64,000 nucleotides of DNA, taken from the NCBI GenBank assembly GCA_017450025.1, contig JAFSYJ010000033.1, positions 49,152 to 113,151 of the forward strand, in the 5' to 3' direction. Below the pieces are notes generated by a model. It was given only the letters and a program-made list of their open reading frames with translations. It searched no databases and was not told where the DNA came from. This DNA comes from Clostridia bacterium (lineage in GTDB: Bacteria > Bacillota > Clostridia > UMGS1883 > UMGS1540). The translations under genes were made by a program, and so were the position numbers. Below, in pieces: positions 1 to 9,405 of the stretch. Numbering within the stretch: position 1 is the stretch's first letter; every line of letters begins with the position of its first letter.

Positions 1-447
1 AAGGAGAACCGTATATGTAACCGGCTTGACAACTGTGGAAAGCTTATTGATCAGTGTTTGTTCTATACAATCATAAACCGTTTCATCTGGTGTTAAAGGT
101 CTAACAGAATCATGATAGATAATAATATCATCTGAATGTATCCCCTTATGTAAAACAATATGATACATGATATTCAAAAAAGAATCAATTCTTTCTTGAC
201 CCCCATCAAGAATAACAATACGTTTTAAATCATCTTCCAAAAAAAATTTTTTAAACAAATCCTTTGTATATTCCATCCATTCTTTATTAACTGCAACATA
301 AATTTCGTTAATCCTTTTATTCTTTAAAATAGGTCTCATTGTCAAAATAATTATGGGTATTCCATCAATAGTTATAAATTGCTTTGGTATTGTCGAACTT
401 TTAAAGCGTCTACCCGTGCCTCCTGCTAAAACTGCTCCGTATATCAC
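1..447 (-). CDS. IspD-like cytidylyltransferase (partial, C-terminus outside window)
   Basis: The first 149 residues of an IspD/TarI-type nucleotidyltransferase are visible; the rest lies beyond the window edge. The GTG start at 447 is preceded by AAAGGGG with about 7 nt spacing. The N-terminal CTP-binding loop reads GAVLAGGTGRRF (residues 4-15) followed by PKQF, and IIYHDSVRP (109-117) is the second conserved block. Members make CDP-methylerythritol or, in wall-polymer loci, CDP-ribitol or related CDP-polyols. Its place after a TagF/TagB-like transferase favours a CDP-alditol role over isoprenoid synthesis (inference). It differs from the second IspD-like gene at 4102-4827 and is visibly more AT-rich. 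Substrate is unknown. Confidence 0.85.
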   Translation of the reverse strand, partial: MIYGAVLAGGTGRRFKSSTIPKQFITIDGIPIIILTMRPILKNKRINEIYVAVNKEWMEYTKDLFKKFFLEDDLKRIVILDGGQERIDSFLNIMYHIVLHKGIHSDDIIIYHDSVRPLTPDETVYDCIEQTLINKLSTVVKPVTYTVLL

Positions 448-691
448 AAAAAAACCCCTTTCTGTCCATTCAAACACATTTCCAATCCGTTGTCAATAAT
501 AGCACTATTTAAAAGATTACTATGCGTTATCTTTTTTAGCCCTTAGTTGACATATCATAACTTAATAATATATTCGATTTTTATTTCTAACAAACAATAA
601 TTCCATTTTCTGAGAACGCTGCTCCATTATTCATCTTTCCCTTGCAAAACAACTTTGTTGTGATTTCTTATAACTGTATAGGATTTTTTGT
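448..691. other. 244-bp intergenic stretch inside the glycan operon
   Basis: This AT-rich gap separates the TagF-like gene from the downstream IspD-like gene. On the minus strand a TTGACA box about 45 bp upstream of the GTG start is followed, 17 bp on, by a poor -10 (TTGAAT), so a weak internal promoter is possible. No ORF, strong hairpin or repeat was seen. The long gap contrasts with the overlapping genes upstream and may mark a module boundary. Confidence 0.4.
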
Positions 692-1951
692 TTAAGAATC
701 CTTCCAATCCTTTAATAATCTATTTATAATTAATTCTCCCGCCGATTTAATATTTTGTCTTAAAATTTTTTGAGTATATGTTATTCTGTAATTTTTTTTA
801 TAATCATTTCCACGAGATATATCTAATATCAGATCTTCCACGCTTTCCCAGTTATTGACATTGTACATACCGTTAAAAAGTGGCTTATATTGTTCAGAAA
901 AATTCTGACTAGTGCCAAAATAAATTATTGGTTGACCAACTAAAAGAAATTCCGCAATCGTAGAACTGTAATCTGTCACCACAATATCAGCTGAAATTAA
1001 GGTATGGTGATAATCGTTTGATTCATCAAGAGTAACATTATTTGTTGAGGAGATTATATCCATGTATTCTTTTATCTCTTCCTTGTTTAATAAACCATAC
1101 TTAATAAATCTGTCAAACAAAATCGGATGTGGCCTAATTACAATTTCATAATCAGAATGTTTTTCTGCAAAATCAAGTATTCTGTCTTTAAACAACATAA
1201 AACTACTTGGCTCATGTCCATTTGCTTCATTTTCTGGTGTTGTCCATCTCGGGAAATAAGCAATTCTTTTAATTTTCTTTTTCTCCAAACAGTCATTTTT
1301 ACTCTTTAAAAGATCAAAACGGGGAAAGCCCAAAGAATAAACTTTAACTCCTTCAAGTTTTTCAAATAAAAATAACTTTTTTTTGCAATACCTATATCCT
1401 ATAGGTCCTTCAGCAAAAAAATAGGATATATGGGCGAGGAGACATAAATTGAACGCTGTTTCCAGAACCACTCCATCAATAAAACAATATCCATACGGAA
1501 CGACACATAGCTTTGAAAAGTTAGCCATTTCATGAAATTTAAACCCATCAGGATATTCTTCATTATATGGTATTCCCAAAAAAATATAGTCTGGATTAAA
1601 CTTTCTGAGGTCTACAAAAGAACCGTCATTTTCATAACAACTTATTGCCCTGTCTCCTGCTATACCTTTGCAAAAATCAAGAACATTCGAATTATCCGTA
1701 TTTTTTTTATTCTTTGACCTATCCGGAAGAGCTATCAAATATGTATCAATACACTTGTTTTTGTTTGCTTCAGTATATACAGATTCAACTGAACTGAATA
1801 TATTGGTTCTTGAAACCAAAAACAAAATAACACATTTACTGTTTTTAACTTTAGAATGTTTATAGTGATATTTTCTTTTATAGTTAATAATTTTAATATT
1901 ATCCTTTATTACCGTCGGAATCATTTTTTTTATTATACAAATTAAATGCAT
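692..1951 (-). CDS. CDP-glycerol glycerophosphotransferase-family protein (TagF/TagB-like)
   Basis: This is a 419-residue peripheral-membrane-type transferase that would move a polyol phosphate from a CDP-alditol onto a glycan or teichoic-acid-like chain. It carries the family signature DYSSTIAEFLLVGQPIIYF near residues 325-345, RPHP near 270, and a nucleotide-binding C-terminal half. The ATG at 1951 is preferred over an in-frame GTG at 1960 because AGAGG lies 8 nt upstream of the ATG. It lies between a GT2 gene and an IspD-like gene, so a CDP-polyol donor and its transferase appear together. The gene is clearly AT-richer than the 2005-9350 block, suggesting separate ancestry. The donor (glycerol, ribitol or other) cannot be read from the sequence. 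Confidence 0.85.
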   Translation of the reverse strand: MHLICIIKKMIPTVIKDNIKIINYKRKYHYKHSKVKNSKCVILFLVSRTNIFSSVESVYTEANKNKCIDTYLIALPDRSKNKKNTDNSNVLDFCKGIAGDRAISCYENDGSFVDLRKFNPDYIFLGIPYNEEYPDGFKFHEMANFSKLCVVPYGYCFIDGVVLETAFNLCLLAHISYFFAEGPIGYRYCKKKLFLFEKLEGVKVYSLGFPRFDLLKSKNDCLEKKKIKRIAYFPRWTTPENEANGHEPSSFMLFKDRILDFAEKHSDYEIVIRPHPILFDRFIKYGLLNKEEIKEYMDIISSTNNVTLDESNDYHHTLISADIVVTDYSSTIAEFLLVGQPIIYFGTSQNFSEQYKPLFNGMYNVNNWESVEDLILDISRGNDYKKNYRITYTQKILRQNIKSAGELIINRLLKDWKDS

Positions 1952-2004
1952 ACAAAACACCTCTTAAATGAAAAAATACAATGTGTTATTTTAAGCATTT
2001 TAAT

Positions 2005-3027
2005 CTAAAACGCCTCATCGTTGTCCTTCTTCAAAAACACTCTGAAGAACACCGCCCCAAGTATCATAAACGACTTGCTGTTAAGCTTGTTTGCGTAATA
2101 AATATATTTACCGAACTTGCCTACGCAATCCTTTTTGTGCTTCAGTACGATTTCGCGGTTTTCGTTGCTCAATAACCGCGCGGCTATTTTGTATTTTGAC
2201 TTTAAAGCTACCTTGCCGCCCAGATTTCTTTCTATAATGGCGCGGATAATATCTATCTTCCCGACCTCTGCTTTGTCCTTGTAGCTTTCATAAAAGCCCT
2301 TGTCCTTCAGCATTATAAGCTGTGTTTTGTAAAGCGATTCCATAATATCGCAAAGCTCAGGTCTCGGTTTTCTGCTTGACGAGCCTTTTATTTCTCTCCA
2401 ATAGTATAAAGGCTTCGGCACAAAAGCAAAGCTTTTGCAGCTGAATATATACGGACCGACGATAAAGCGGTCTTCAAAAGTCCTTACGGTATTTTGGCAG
2501 TACCTGTTCATATTTTCTATGTAAATATCGCGCTTAAAAAGCTTGTCCCACCGCGCCTGCGAAAAGCTTGATGACATTGTCGGAAATACAATGTCATAAA
2601 TTTCGGATATCGTTTTTTCATCATAGTATTCCTTGTAGTCGGGAACGCTCGGCACCGCGGATACAGTATTAAGGTTATATCTTCCGCACATAACGACATC
2701 AGCGTTTGTTTTTTCTTCACAGCGCATCATTTCCTCGTACATTGTAGGCTCTATGTAATCGTCGCTGTCAACAAACCCGAAGTACTCGCCATGCGAATTT
2801 TTAACGCCCAGAATCCACGCTGACATCTGCCCGCCGTTTTCTTTGTTTATCAAATGGAAATTAGCGTACTTTTCCTCGTACTCACGGCATATTTTCCCGC
2901 TTTCGTCTGTTGAGCCGTCGTTTACCATTATAACCTCAATATCATTATAAGTCTGATTTGCAATAGAATCAAGACATTCGCGCAAATATTTTTGCGCGTT
3001 ATATATAGGCACTATAACACTAATCAT
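2005..3027 (-). CDS. Family 2 glycosyltransferase
   Basis: This is a 340-residue GT-A fold glycosyltransferase. The N-terminus MISVIVPIYNAQKYL, NDGSTDESG (about 37-45) and the metal-binding GFVDSDDYIE (about 84-93) are typical of GT2 enzymes that add sugars from nucleotide donors on the cytoplasmic face. There are no clear transmembrane segments, so it probably acts on a membrane lipid-linked acceptor. GGGAG lies 6 nt before the ATG, and the gene begins 11 nt after the SDR gene stop, consistent with co-transcription. Donor and acceptor are not predictable. Confidence 0.92.
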   Translation of the reverse strand: MISVIVPIYNAQKYLRECLDSIANQTYNDIEVIMVNDGSTDESGKICREYEEKYANFHLINKENGGQMSAWILGVKNSHGEYFGFVDSDDYIEPTMYEEMMRCEEKTNADVVMCGRYNLNTVSAVPSVPDYKEYYDEKTISEIYDIVFPTMSSSFSQARWDKLFKRDIYIENMNRYCQNTVRTFEDRFIVGPYIFSCKSFAFVPKPLYYWREIKGSSSRKPRPELCDIMESLYKTQLIMLKDKGFYESYKDKAEVGKIDIIRAIIERNLGGKVALKSKYKIAARLLSNENREIVLKHKKDCVGKFGKYIYYANKLNSKSFMILGAVFFRVFLKKDNDEAF

Positions 3028-3038
3028 TATGTTCTCCC

Positions 3039-4088
3039 TTAACCTCTCACCAAATCCGGCAACATTCTTTCGTACATTTCCTTGAGATTGTATTTTGCAC
3101 TCCAGCCGAGGCTGTTCAGCTTTTTGGAGCTTAATCTCATCTTTGTTTCGGGAGCGTAACCGAATGTGTTGCCCTCGGGAATATCAAATACGACCTCCGA
3201 ACGACCGCCGGAAAATTCCTTCGCCACCATTTTTGCCATATCGGCAATCGTGATTGCGGTTTCTTCGTTTACAACCGTGTATACATCGCCGTCAGCGCCG
3301 TTTTTCAAAAGCAAAAGGAGTGCTCTCACGACATCTGCGGTGTAGCAGTAGTTTCCGACCGTTCCGCCCTTCGTGTGCAAAACAATGTCCTCGCCCTTCA
3401 AAGCGCTTCGCGCAAACTGTGCAAAAACCCTGTTTTCACCCTCGGGAACGCCTGCACCGAAGGTCTGTGAAAGCCTTGCTACCCTGACAGGCAAACCGTA
3501 CTCCTTCGCGTAAGCCGCCGCCATACACTCCGCAAGCCGCTTGCCTTCGGAATAACAGCTCCTTATGTTCTGAATATCTATGTACCCAAGCTCCGATTCG
3601 CCTATCCGCCCGTCTTTGTAAACCTGCCCGAACGCCTCCATTGAGGACAGATATACCAAGCCTTTGACCTTGCTTTCTTTAGCATAATCAAAAATCTGCT
3701 TTGTTCCTGTGTAAATGCTTTCTATAACCTCAACGGGGTTTGTTATAAAATACTTTGAAGTCGTGGAATTCGCTGTGTGAATTATGTAATCGCACTCCGT
3801 TCCTTCGGGAACAGGGGCCGCAATATCCTGATATACAAAGCTTATATTTTCATCGCTGCCGTCAAAAAAATCTGCAAAAACGCTTTTGACCTTTTGCGGA
3901 TTTCTCGCAAAGCCGACGCACGATATGGCGTTTTTATGCGTTTTGTTGTATTCGCATATCGCCTTTATAACGAGCGAGCCGATAAGTCCCGTTGCGCCCG
4001 TCACCATTATTCTGCTTCCTGCAAAACCTGTTTTGTCTAAATAATCAGAAAGATTTTTTAAATCCTCTTTCAAAAACTCCGAATACAT
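3039..4088 (-). CDS. NAD-dependent epimerase/dehydratase (extended SDR)
   Basis: This 349-residue extended short-chain dehydrogenase has the Rossmann motif GATGLIGS near residue 30, an SSMEAFG segment, and YSEGKR as the catalytic Y-x3-K. The ATG at 4088 is chosen because GAAGG sits 8 nt upstream; longer readings overlap the preceding gene without a ribosome site. It lies directly after an IspD-like cytidylyltransferase and LicD. IspD-SDR-LicD sets recur in clostridial glycan loci as I remember them, so the SDR probably acts on a sugar or polyol that is activated with CTP or is part of the repeat unit (inference). Exact substrate unknown. Confidence 0.88.
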   Translation of the reverse strand: MYSEFLKEDLKNLSDYLDKTGFAGSRIMVTGATGLIGSLVIKAICEYNKTHKNAISCVGFARNPQKVKSVFADFFDGSDENISFVYQDIAAPVPEGTECDYIIHTANSTTSKYFITNPVEVIESIYTGTKQIFDYAKESKVKGLVYLSSMEAFGQVYKDGRIGESELGYIDIQNIRSCYSEGKRLAECMAAAYAKEYGLPVRVARLSQTFGAGVPEGENRVFAQFARSALKGEDIVLHTKGGTVGNYCYTADVVRALLLLLKNGADGDVYTVVNEETAITIADMAKMVAKEFSGGRSEVVFDIPEGNTFGYAPETKMRLSSKKLNSLGWSAKYNLKEMYERMLPDLVRG

Positions 4089-4101
4089 ATGTAAAACCTT
4101 C

Positions 4102-4827
4102 TTAAATTCCGAATATCTGTGAATTTTCCTTAGCGTCAAGGAGCGCGCGGCAGATGTAAAAATCAGCCGGATTTGTTACCTTGATGTTTTCCGCAGGACC
4201 TATAACCGTGTGCAGCTTGTGCCCGTAATGCAGCATCATACTTGTAGAATCCACAAAATTGTATGTGCCGTCCTTGCGCGCTCTGTCGTGCAAAGCATAT
4301 ATATCTTTTAAGTAAAAGCATTGCGGCGCTCTTGCAAGCTGACATTCGTTTCTCGGAACAGCGTCTGTTATCATATTTTCCTCGTCAACTCTGATTACAG
4401 TTTCTATCGCAGGCGCAACAGTAATTGCAGAGCCGTATTTTTTAACGGCATTTATGCAGTCGGTGATAGTTGCTTCGTCTATAAGAGGACGGACTCCGTC
4501 GTGAATAAGCACAATGTCGCCGTCTGTCGGCTTTTCGCTGTCCGCTATTGCTTTAAGCCCGTTATACTGCGACTGAAGCGCAGACGCACCGCCTTCAACA
4601 ACAAATTTTGCTTTTTTAATACCAAAGCGCTCGACCAGCTTTTTCATATAGTCAAGCCACTCCGAAACGCAAACGACGCAAATCGCGTCAATGTCAGGAT
4701 GCGAGTCAAAGACCTCAATGGTATGAATAATAATAGGCTTGCTGTGGATTTCCAAAAACTGCTTCGGCTTTGCTTTGCTGTTCATTCTGTTGCCGATACC
4801 GCCGGCAAATATCAATGCGTAATTCAT
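4102..4827 (-). CDS. IspD/TarI-like cytidylyltransferase
   Basis: This 241-residue enzyme would transfer CMP from CTP to a sugar- or polyol-phosphate. Key sites are ALIFAGGIGNRM with KPKQF at the N-terminus, VLIHDGVRPLID near residue 105, and the C-terminal IKVTNPADFYICRALL. AAGGA lies 8 nt before the ATG at 4827, which overlaps the LicD stop codon by one base (TAATG), indicating translational coupling. Pairing with LicD parallels the mammalian ISPD-FKRP pair, in which CDP-ribitol made by an IspD homologue feeds a LicD-family transferase; this supports CDP-ribitol or a similar donor. The annotation ispD would be misleading without checking for another copy elsewhere in the genome. Confidence 0.88.
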   Translation of the reverse strand: MNYALIFAGGIGNRMNSKAKPKQFLEIHSKPIIIHTIEVFDSHPDIDAICVVCVSEWLDYMKKLVERFGIKKAKFVVEGGASALQSQYNGLKAIADSEKPTDGDIVLIHDGVRPLIDEATITDCINAVKKYGSAITVAPAIETVIRVDEENMITDAVPRNECQLARAPQCFYLKDIYALHDRARKDGTYNFVDSTSMMLHYGHKLHTVIGPAENIKVTNPADFYICRALLDAKENSQIFGI

Positions 4828-5666
4828 TATATTTCCTTTCCGGGCTCGTCCTTCCAATAAACCTCTATATCGTGTATTATTTTTTGATTTTCAGGCGGAA
4901 GCTGCATATAATCTCCGTTGTTTATGTGTGAATACAAGGTTCTCAAATACTTGTCATATCCCACGGGCGCAGAAAATGTATGCCCCTCAAACTCAACAGG
5001 TATTGCCGAGGCAAAGCACTCCTTGGGAACGCAATTGTGCATACCGCCGGCGACAATCGTAGCGCAGTAGTCCGAAGAATCAAAATTGTACTGCGTGGCA
5101 ATCTTAAGTGCCTTGTTAAGCGGATGTAGACTGTCTTTTACAAAAGGTGAAGCAATGTATGCAACCGCTTTTTTAAGCGGGTTATTTTTCATCTTCCAAA
5201 CTCTCACCGAATATTTATTAAACCAATACATATCACATAATAACTTTACCTTGCGGCAATTTGCCGCCGCCTTTTTCATATCTGACGGAAGCCCGTCTTT
5301 CGGGAATAAATCTATGTATATGCTGACCTCCGAGCGCAGCGTATCGGGATATTCAATCAAAAGCGTGCGCCTGTCGCATATTTTTGCAAAAGGGAACAAG
5401 CCGTCCTGCGGAAAGTCAATGTCAATGTAATCAGCAATTTTCTTTGTTTTGGTAATCTCCAAAAACCTGTCGTAATCGGGGCGCGGCATACAAATATCCA
5501 TATCGTCGTCCCACGGAATAAAGCCCTTGTGGCGGATCGATCCGAGCAAAGTCCCCGAATCAAGAAAATACCTTATATTGTTTTCTTTGCAATATTCATC
5601 AACCTTAATAAGTAAATCCACAAGTATTTTTTTCATTTCGTCAATAGCGATTTTTTTCATTTTCAT
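4827..5666 (-). CDS. LicD family phosphotransferase
   Basis: This 279-residue LicD-family protein belongs to the nucleotidyltransferase fold. The signature GTLLGSIRHKGFIPWDDDMDI near residues 43-63 contains the D-x-D metal site. LicD enzymes attach phosphocholine, and homologues attach ribitol-phosphate, to cell-surface glycans, using a CDP-activated donor at the membrane. The start overlaps the Wzy-like stop by 4 nt (ATGA) with GGAG upstream, and its own stop overlaps the IspD-like start. No choline-specific LicA or LicC homologue is seen in the window, so a CDP-polyol donor from the adjacent cytidylyltransferase is more likely than choline (inference). Confidence 0.9.
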   Translation of the reverse strand: MKMKKIAIDEMKKILVDLLIKVDEYCKENNIRYFLDSGTLLGSIRHKGFIPWDDDMDICMPRPDYDRFLEITKTKKIADYIDIDFPQDGLFPFAKICDRRTLLIEYPDTLRSEVSIYIDLFPKDGLPSDMKKAAANCRKVKLLCDMYWFNKYSVRVWKMKNNPLKKAVAYIASPFVKDSLHPLNKALKIATQYNFDSSDYCATIVAGGMHNCVPKECFASAIPVEFEGHTFSAPVGYDKYLRTLYSHINNGDYMQLPPENQKIIHDIEVYWKDEPGKEI

Positions 5667-6862
5667 TCCGCTCCATTGTCAATATATGCACTTTTCTGTA
5701 AATACTCAATCCTTTTGCGCCTTGCGAGTATCCCCCACATAAGCCATAGCAAATAGCACCGCGTTCCCGGACCGAAAGGGGCGAGTTCTTCTGAAATCAT
5801 TTCTGCAAATATTGACGCGCTGATAACAAAAAAGCATAAATCAACGGAATCCGCATTTTTCAAATTATATATACTCCATATAAAAGGCACGACTGCCATA
5901 ACCAAAAGAGGCCAACCGAAAATCCCGCAATTTGCAAGTACAGATACATAAAAACAGTCCAGCGTGTCATGCAACGCTCCTACCCCAAATAACTCGTTTG
6001 CCCTGAACACGCTCATACCGTAGCTTATCTGGTCGCTTCTGCCTGAAGATAAATCATTGATATCACTCGAATCACGACCCGCATATATAAATTGATCCAA
6101 AAAAGTATCAAATCTGTCCGTATTAAATATAAAGAAAATCGTACAAGCTATAACAAACAGCGTTATCATCATCCGCAAACCCGGTTTTATACCCTTGTTG
6201 CTGAAAACCATGACTAATATCAAAATTGCAATACCCACCATTACCGTTCTGCATCTTAAATAAAGGATATCTGTAACACAAAAGACTATCAAAGCAACAC
6301 GCATAAGCTTTTTCATATGTGTATCGGCATCATATACTGTGCAGCCAATGGCTAAAGCACACATAAGAAGAACCGAGATTTCATTTTTGCCGTAACGGTA
6401 CTCATAATACCTGGTTGACAAATCAGTTTTTCTTAAATAAATAAAAAACAGCAAAATTGAAATTATAAGCATACTGTAAAAATACGCCTTGCATATTTTA
6501 ATAAGCTTTTCTTTATCAATCTCATACCCTAATGTGTATGCACAAAAGAATATTACAAACGCTGTCATAGCAGGCTGAAAAAAATGATTGTCAAAAGCGT
6601 TCTCACCCGTAAAATATGATACGACCGCAGAGTTAATAACAAATAATGCAAATAAAATAGTATATGTTCTTATTAACGAACCGCCAAAGGAAATTTTATT
6701 ATCATATAATATAAGGATGCCAAGTAAGACCCACAGAGCGGTGTTTACGCGCCTGCCGATTCCGTTTGCAACAAATACGGGGTAATATGATAAGTTTGCC
6801 ACTATGCACAATATCGCCAAAAAAAGTGTTTTACCCTTATACGAGCGAATTGCCTCTATCAT
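5663..6862 (-). CDS. Wzy-like O-antigen/EPS polymerase (polytopic membrane protein)
   Basis: This 399-residue protein has about 10-12 hydrophobic helices and a large loop near residues 275-300 (FIYAGRDSSDINDLSSGR), as in Wzy/WaaL-type proteins that polymerise or ligate lipid-linked repeat units outside the membrane. Sequence identity in this family is always weak, so the call rests on topology, length and position. The ATG at 6862 has an ideal GGAGGA at 5 nt and overlaps the preceding deacetylase gene by 26 nt. An earlier in-frame ATG at 6949 lies inside that gene and has no ribosome site. It is the only polymerase candidate in the window; no Wzx flippase was found. Confidence 0.78.
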   Translation of the reverse strand: MIEAIRSYKGKTLFLAILCIVANLSYYPVFVANGIGRRVNTALWVLLGILILYDNKISFGGSLIRTYTILFALFVINSAVVSYFTGENAFDNHFFQPAMTAFVIFFCAYTLGYEIDKEKLIKICKAYFYSMLIISILLFFIYLRKTDLSTRYYEYRYGKNEISVLLMCALAIGCTVYDADTHMKKLMRVALIVFCVTDILYLRCRTVMVGIAILILVMVFSNKGIKPGLRMMITLFVIACTIFFIFNTDRFDTFLDQFIYAGRDSSDINDLSSGRSDQISYGMSVFRANELFGVGALHDTLDCFYVSVLANCGIFGWPLLVMAVVPFIWSIYNLKNADSVDLCFFVISASIFAEMISEELAPFGPGTRCYLLWLMWGILARRKRIEYLQKSAYIDNGAE

Positions 6863-7601
6863 TTGCTTCCTCCAAAATTTTTGCCAGATCTTTCCCAAAC
6901 GGCGCATCATACGGTGCTTCACCGCTGCGGTCAATAAGTGCCCCGTCAAGAGTTAAATCGGGGTGAACCATAAGCTCCACAGCAGCATTTTTTATTTTGT
7001 CTTTGTTTAAAGCACTGCACTCCTCAGGACTTCCAAAATAATCCGTATAATCTATCCCGAGGCGCTTCAGCCGTGAATTAAAAGCGGCTTTTGCCATCTT
7101 TTTTATTGCAGAAATTTCACCGATATTTCTGGAAATCCTGACCTTTTGAATTCCGTACTCTTTCCAGATTTCCTGAAATACAGGGAACAAATTCGGTGCC
7201 GTGTGTATGTGGTGATGCGAATCAGCGTGATGGATTTTCAGCCCGTAAGAACAGTATTTTTCAGCCTGCGCAGACAGCTCGTCATATGCGTGCTTTTTCT
7301 GCTCCGCAGTTAACTTTTTGTATCTGTTAACGCGCATATGAAATAAACCGTCGTCACCGCAGAAAAACGGGTCGTGCCTGATGCCGTCAGTCATTGGCGT
7401 ACCCTCTGTCAAATCAAAATGTATTCCGATAAAATCTTTTAAATCAGAACTCTTTGCGATCTCATAAGCTTTGTCAGCATAGCTGCCGCAGTTTATCATT
7501 GTTGTCGTTTTGATAATCCCCTTGTCAAAAGCCTCACAAATCGCCTTCGTGCATGACTCCGACCAGCCAAAATCATCAGCGTTTACCGTTATTTTTATCA
7601 T
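6837..7601 (-). CDS. ChbG/YdjC-family carbohydrate deacetylase
   Basis: This 254-residue TIM-barrel-like deacetylase begins MIKITVNADDFGWSES; the NADDFG motif gives metal-binding Asp residues and HHADSHHHIHT (about 123-133) supplies metal-ligand histidines. The family removes N-acetyl groups from chito-oligosaccharides or lipid-linked amino sugars. In this operon it may deacetylate a HexNAc in the repeat unit or its lipid-linked precursor (inference). GGAG precedes the ATG by about 9 nt. Intact motifs suggest an active enzyme. Confidence 0.88.
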   Translation of the reverse strand: MIKITVNADDFGWSESCTKAICEAFDKGIIKTTTMINCGSYADKAYEIAKSSDLKDFIGIHFDLTEGTPMTDGIRHDPFFCGDDGLFHMRVNRYKKLTAEQKKHAYDELSAQAEKYCSYGLKIHHADSHHHIHTAPNLFPVFQEIWKEYGIQKVRISRNIGEISAIKKMAKAAFNSRLKRLGIDYTDYFGSPEECSALNKDKIKNAAVELMVHPDLTLDGALIDRSGEAPYDAPFGKDLAKILEEANDRGNSLV

Positions 7602-7636
7602 TGTAAAATGCTCCGTTAATTCAGAATTCTATCAGT

Positions 7637-8722
7637 TCATTTCTCTAAGACCGTTTTAAATACATCACAATGCTTTAGAGCCATATTTTCAAATGTGTAT
7701 GGTCTTATCGTATCCAGCGAATTTTGCGCCATAATGTTGTAGCGTTGTCCGCTTAATGCGATTTCGGCTGTTTTAGCACACATCAAAGCGTCGTCTCCCA
7801 TTGGAATCTGATAGCCGTTTTCGCCGTTTTTAATAAGCTCCAGACCTGCAACGCAGTGGTCGGAAACAACAACAGGCAAGCCGCAAGCCATAGCCTCGTT
7901 TACCACAAGTCCCCAAACATCGTAGCTGGTCGGATGAACAAACACATCAGACGCTTTGTAATAATCCATAAGCTCGTCCTTTGCGTGGAATCCGTCTATC
8001 ATCACATTAGTTAAACTCAAATCTTTTATTGCCTTTTTGTAATTTTCCTCTTCTTCCCCGCCGCCGATAATAAGCAGCAAAAAATCATCAGCCATAGATT
8101 TCCATTCACAAATCAGTTCTTGATACCGCTTCAGAGGTATAAACCTCCCCACGGCTATTGCAATTTTTTTTCCTGTAGGTAACCCGAGCTTTTCGCGCAG
8201 CTCCGTTTTTTCCACATCGGATAAGGGCTTTTCCAAAACATCTCCGCTGTCCAGAGTTGAAAAAGTATGTAAAAATATTTTGTTTTCAGGCGCGCCGTAT
8301 TTTATAAAGTAACGCTTGGCATTTTCGCCGCTGGCAAGATAAGCCGCCGCACCTTTTAATAAATACTTTTTCAGCATATCCTTTAACGGATTCCCGTGAT
8401 TTGTCAGCATAACGCCGTCGCAGTTGATAATATAAGGTATTTTTTTACTTTTGCATTTTCTTATCAGCTTCATAGCGTGCGGCGTTGTAAAATCATATAT
8501 TGCCACCAAATCATACGAATTCATATCTAAAGAAGCAAACCTTTTTTGCCCTTCTTCGGTATCTAAAGTATAATAGTTTCCTTTTTGAAACCAATCGGAG
8601 TTTCTGTTATCCCCCGACGATGTTTCACAAAAAAAGTCAATATCAAAATCCCTGACAAAGTAATCGAGTAAATTCACTCTGTACGGTGCAGGATATATCG
8701 CAAAAAAAAGTATTTTATTCAT
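7637..8722 (-). CDS. Family 4 glycosyltransferase
   Basis: This 361-residue GT-B glycosyltransferase has the donor-binding C-terminal block [23 protein letters not shown] followed by [12 protein letters not shown], including the E-x7-E type motif. The N-terminus [15 protein letters not shown] is typical of GT4 enzymes acting on lipid-linked acceptors. Its ATG overlaps the acetyltransferase gene by 8 nt (ATGAATAA), implying coupled translation. The donor sugar cannot be inferred. Confidence 0.9.
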   Translation of the reverse strand: MNKILFFAIYPAPYRVNLLDYFVRDFDIDFFCETSSGDNRNSDWFQKGNYYTLDTEEGQKRFASLDMNSYDLVAIYDFTTPHAMKLIRKCKSKKIPYIINCDGVMLTNHGNPLKDMLKKYLLKGAAAYLASGENAKRYFIKYGAPENKIFLHTFSTLDSGDVLEKPLSDVEKTELREKLGLPTGKKIAIAVGRFIPLKRYQELICEWKSMADDFLLLIIGGGEEEENYKKAIKDLSLTNVMIDGFHAKDELMDYYKASDVFVHPTSYDVWGLVVNEAMACGLPVVVSDHCVAGLELIKNGENGYQIPMGDDALMCAKTAEIALSGQRYNIMAQNSLDTIRPYTFENMALKHCDVFKTVLEK

Positions 8723-9350
8723 TTGTCAACCTTTCCGCCGCTTCGCGCGGATTGTTAAATAACGCCGCAAATTCAAGTAATTTTGCATCGTTTAAATTCC
8801 ACCATTGCGATAACTGCAATTTTTCTATCGTGTCGCTGTCAAATCTGTACCGTATTATTTTGGCGGGAACACCGCCGACTATTGCATAATCAGGCACATC
8901 GCGTGTTACCACAGCTCCTGCAGCAATAACTGCGCCGTTGCCGACTTTAAGTCCGCTTTTTATCATTGCCCCTGCGCCGATCCAGACATCGCTTCCGATT
9001 TCGGTCTTCGGGCAAGGCTCATAAGGGAATTTTGTAAAGTGTGTTTTCAGACAGTTGCCGCCCTCAAGAAATACAGGAGATGTTGAAACAAAATCCAGAG
9101 GATGCGAAGGCATACCTATATTGCAGCTCTCGGATATTGAGCAAAATCCGCCTATTTGCGTGTTTTGTATAAGCGTGTTGCGACCAATATATGTATATCT
9201 TCCGATATTGGTGTTATATATGCGGCATTTTTGACGAATAGCCGCCGCTTGGTCGATATTGCAGTTCATAATGTTAGAAGAAAAACATATTTTTTTATTA
9301 AAAATGCCACATATCTTCCATTTAAAAACGGAAAGTATCTTTTTCAGCAT
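8715..9350 (-). CDS. Hexapeptide-repeat O-acetyltransferase (left-handed beta-helix)
   Basis: This 211-residue protein consists mainly of imperfect hexapeptide repeats such as [13 protein letters not shown] and [25 protein letters not shown], ending in PAKIIRYRF. This is the trimeric CatB/Vat/WbbJ type that moves an acetyl group from acetyl-CoA to a sugar hydroxyl. GGAGG precedes the ATG at 9350 by about 8 nt. A histidine in MPSHPLDF near residue 80 matches the usual catalytic position. It probably O-acetylates a sugar of the glycan made by this operon. Confidence 0.88.
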   Translation of the reverse strand: MLKKILSVFKWKICGIFNKKICFSSNIMNCNIDQAAAIRQKCRIYNTNIGRYTYIGRNTLIQNTQIGGFCSISESCNIGMPSHPLDFVSTSPVFLEGGNCLKTHFTKFPYEPCPKTEIGSDVWIGAGAMIKSGLKVGNGAVIAAGAVVTRDVPDYAIVGGVPAKIIRYRFDSDTIEKLQLSQWWNLNDAKLLEFAALFNNPREAAERLTNE

Positions 9351-9405
9351 TATTCAATCCTCCAAAAGAAATGCATATTATTTATGTGTATTATATAATA
9401 ACAAA

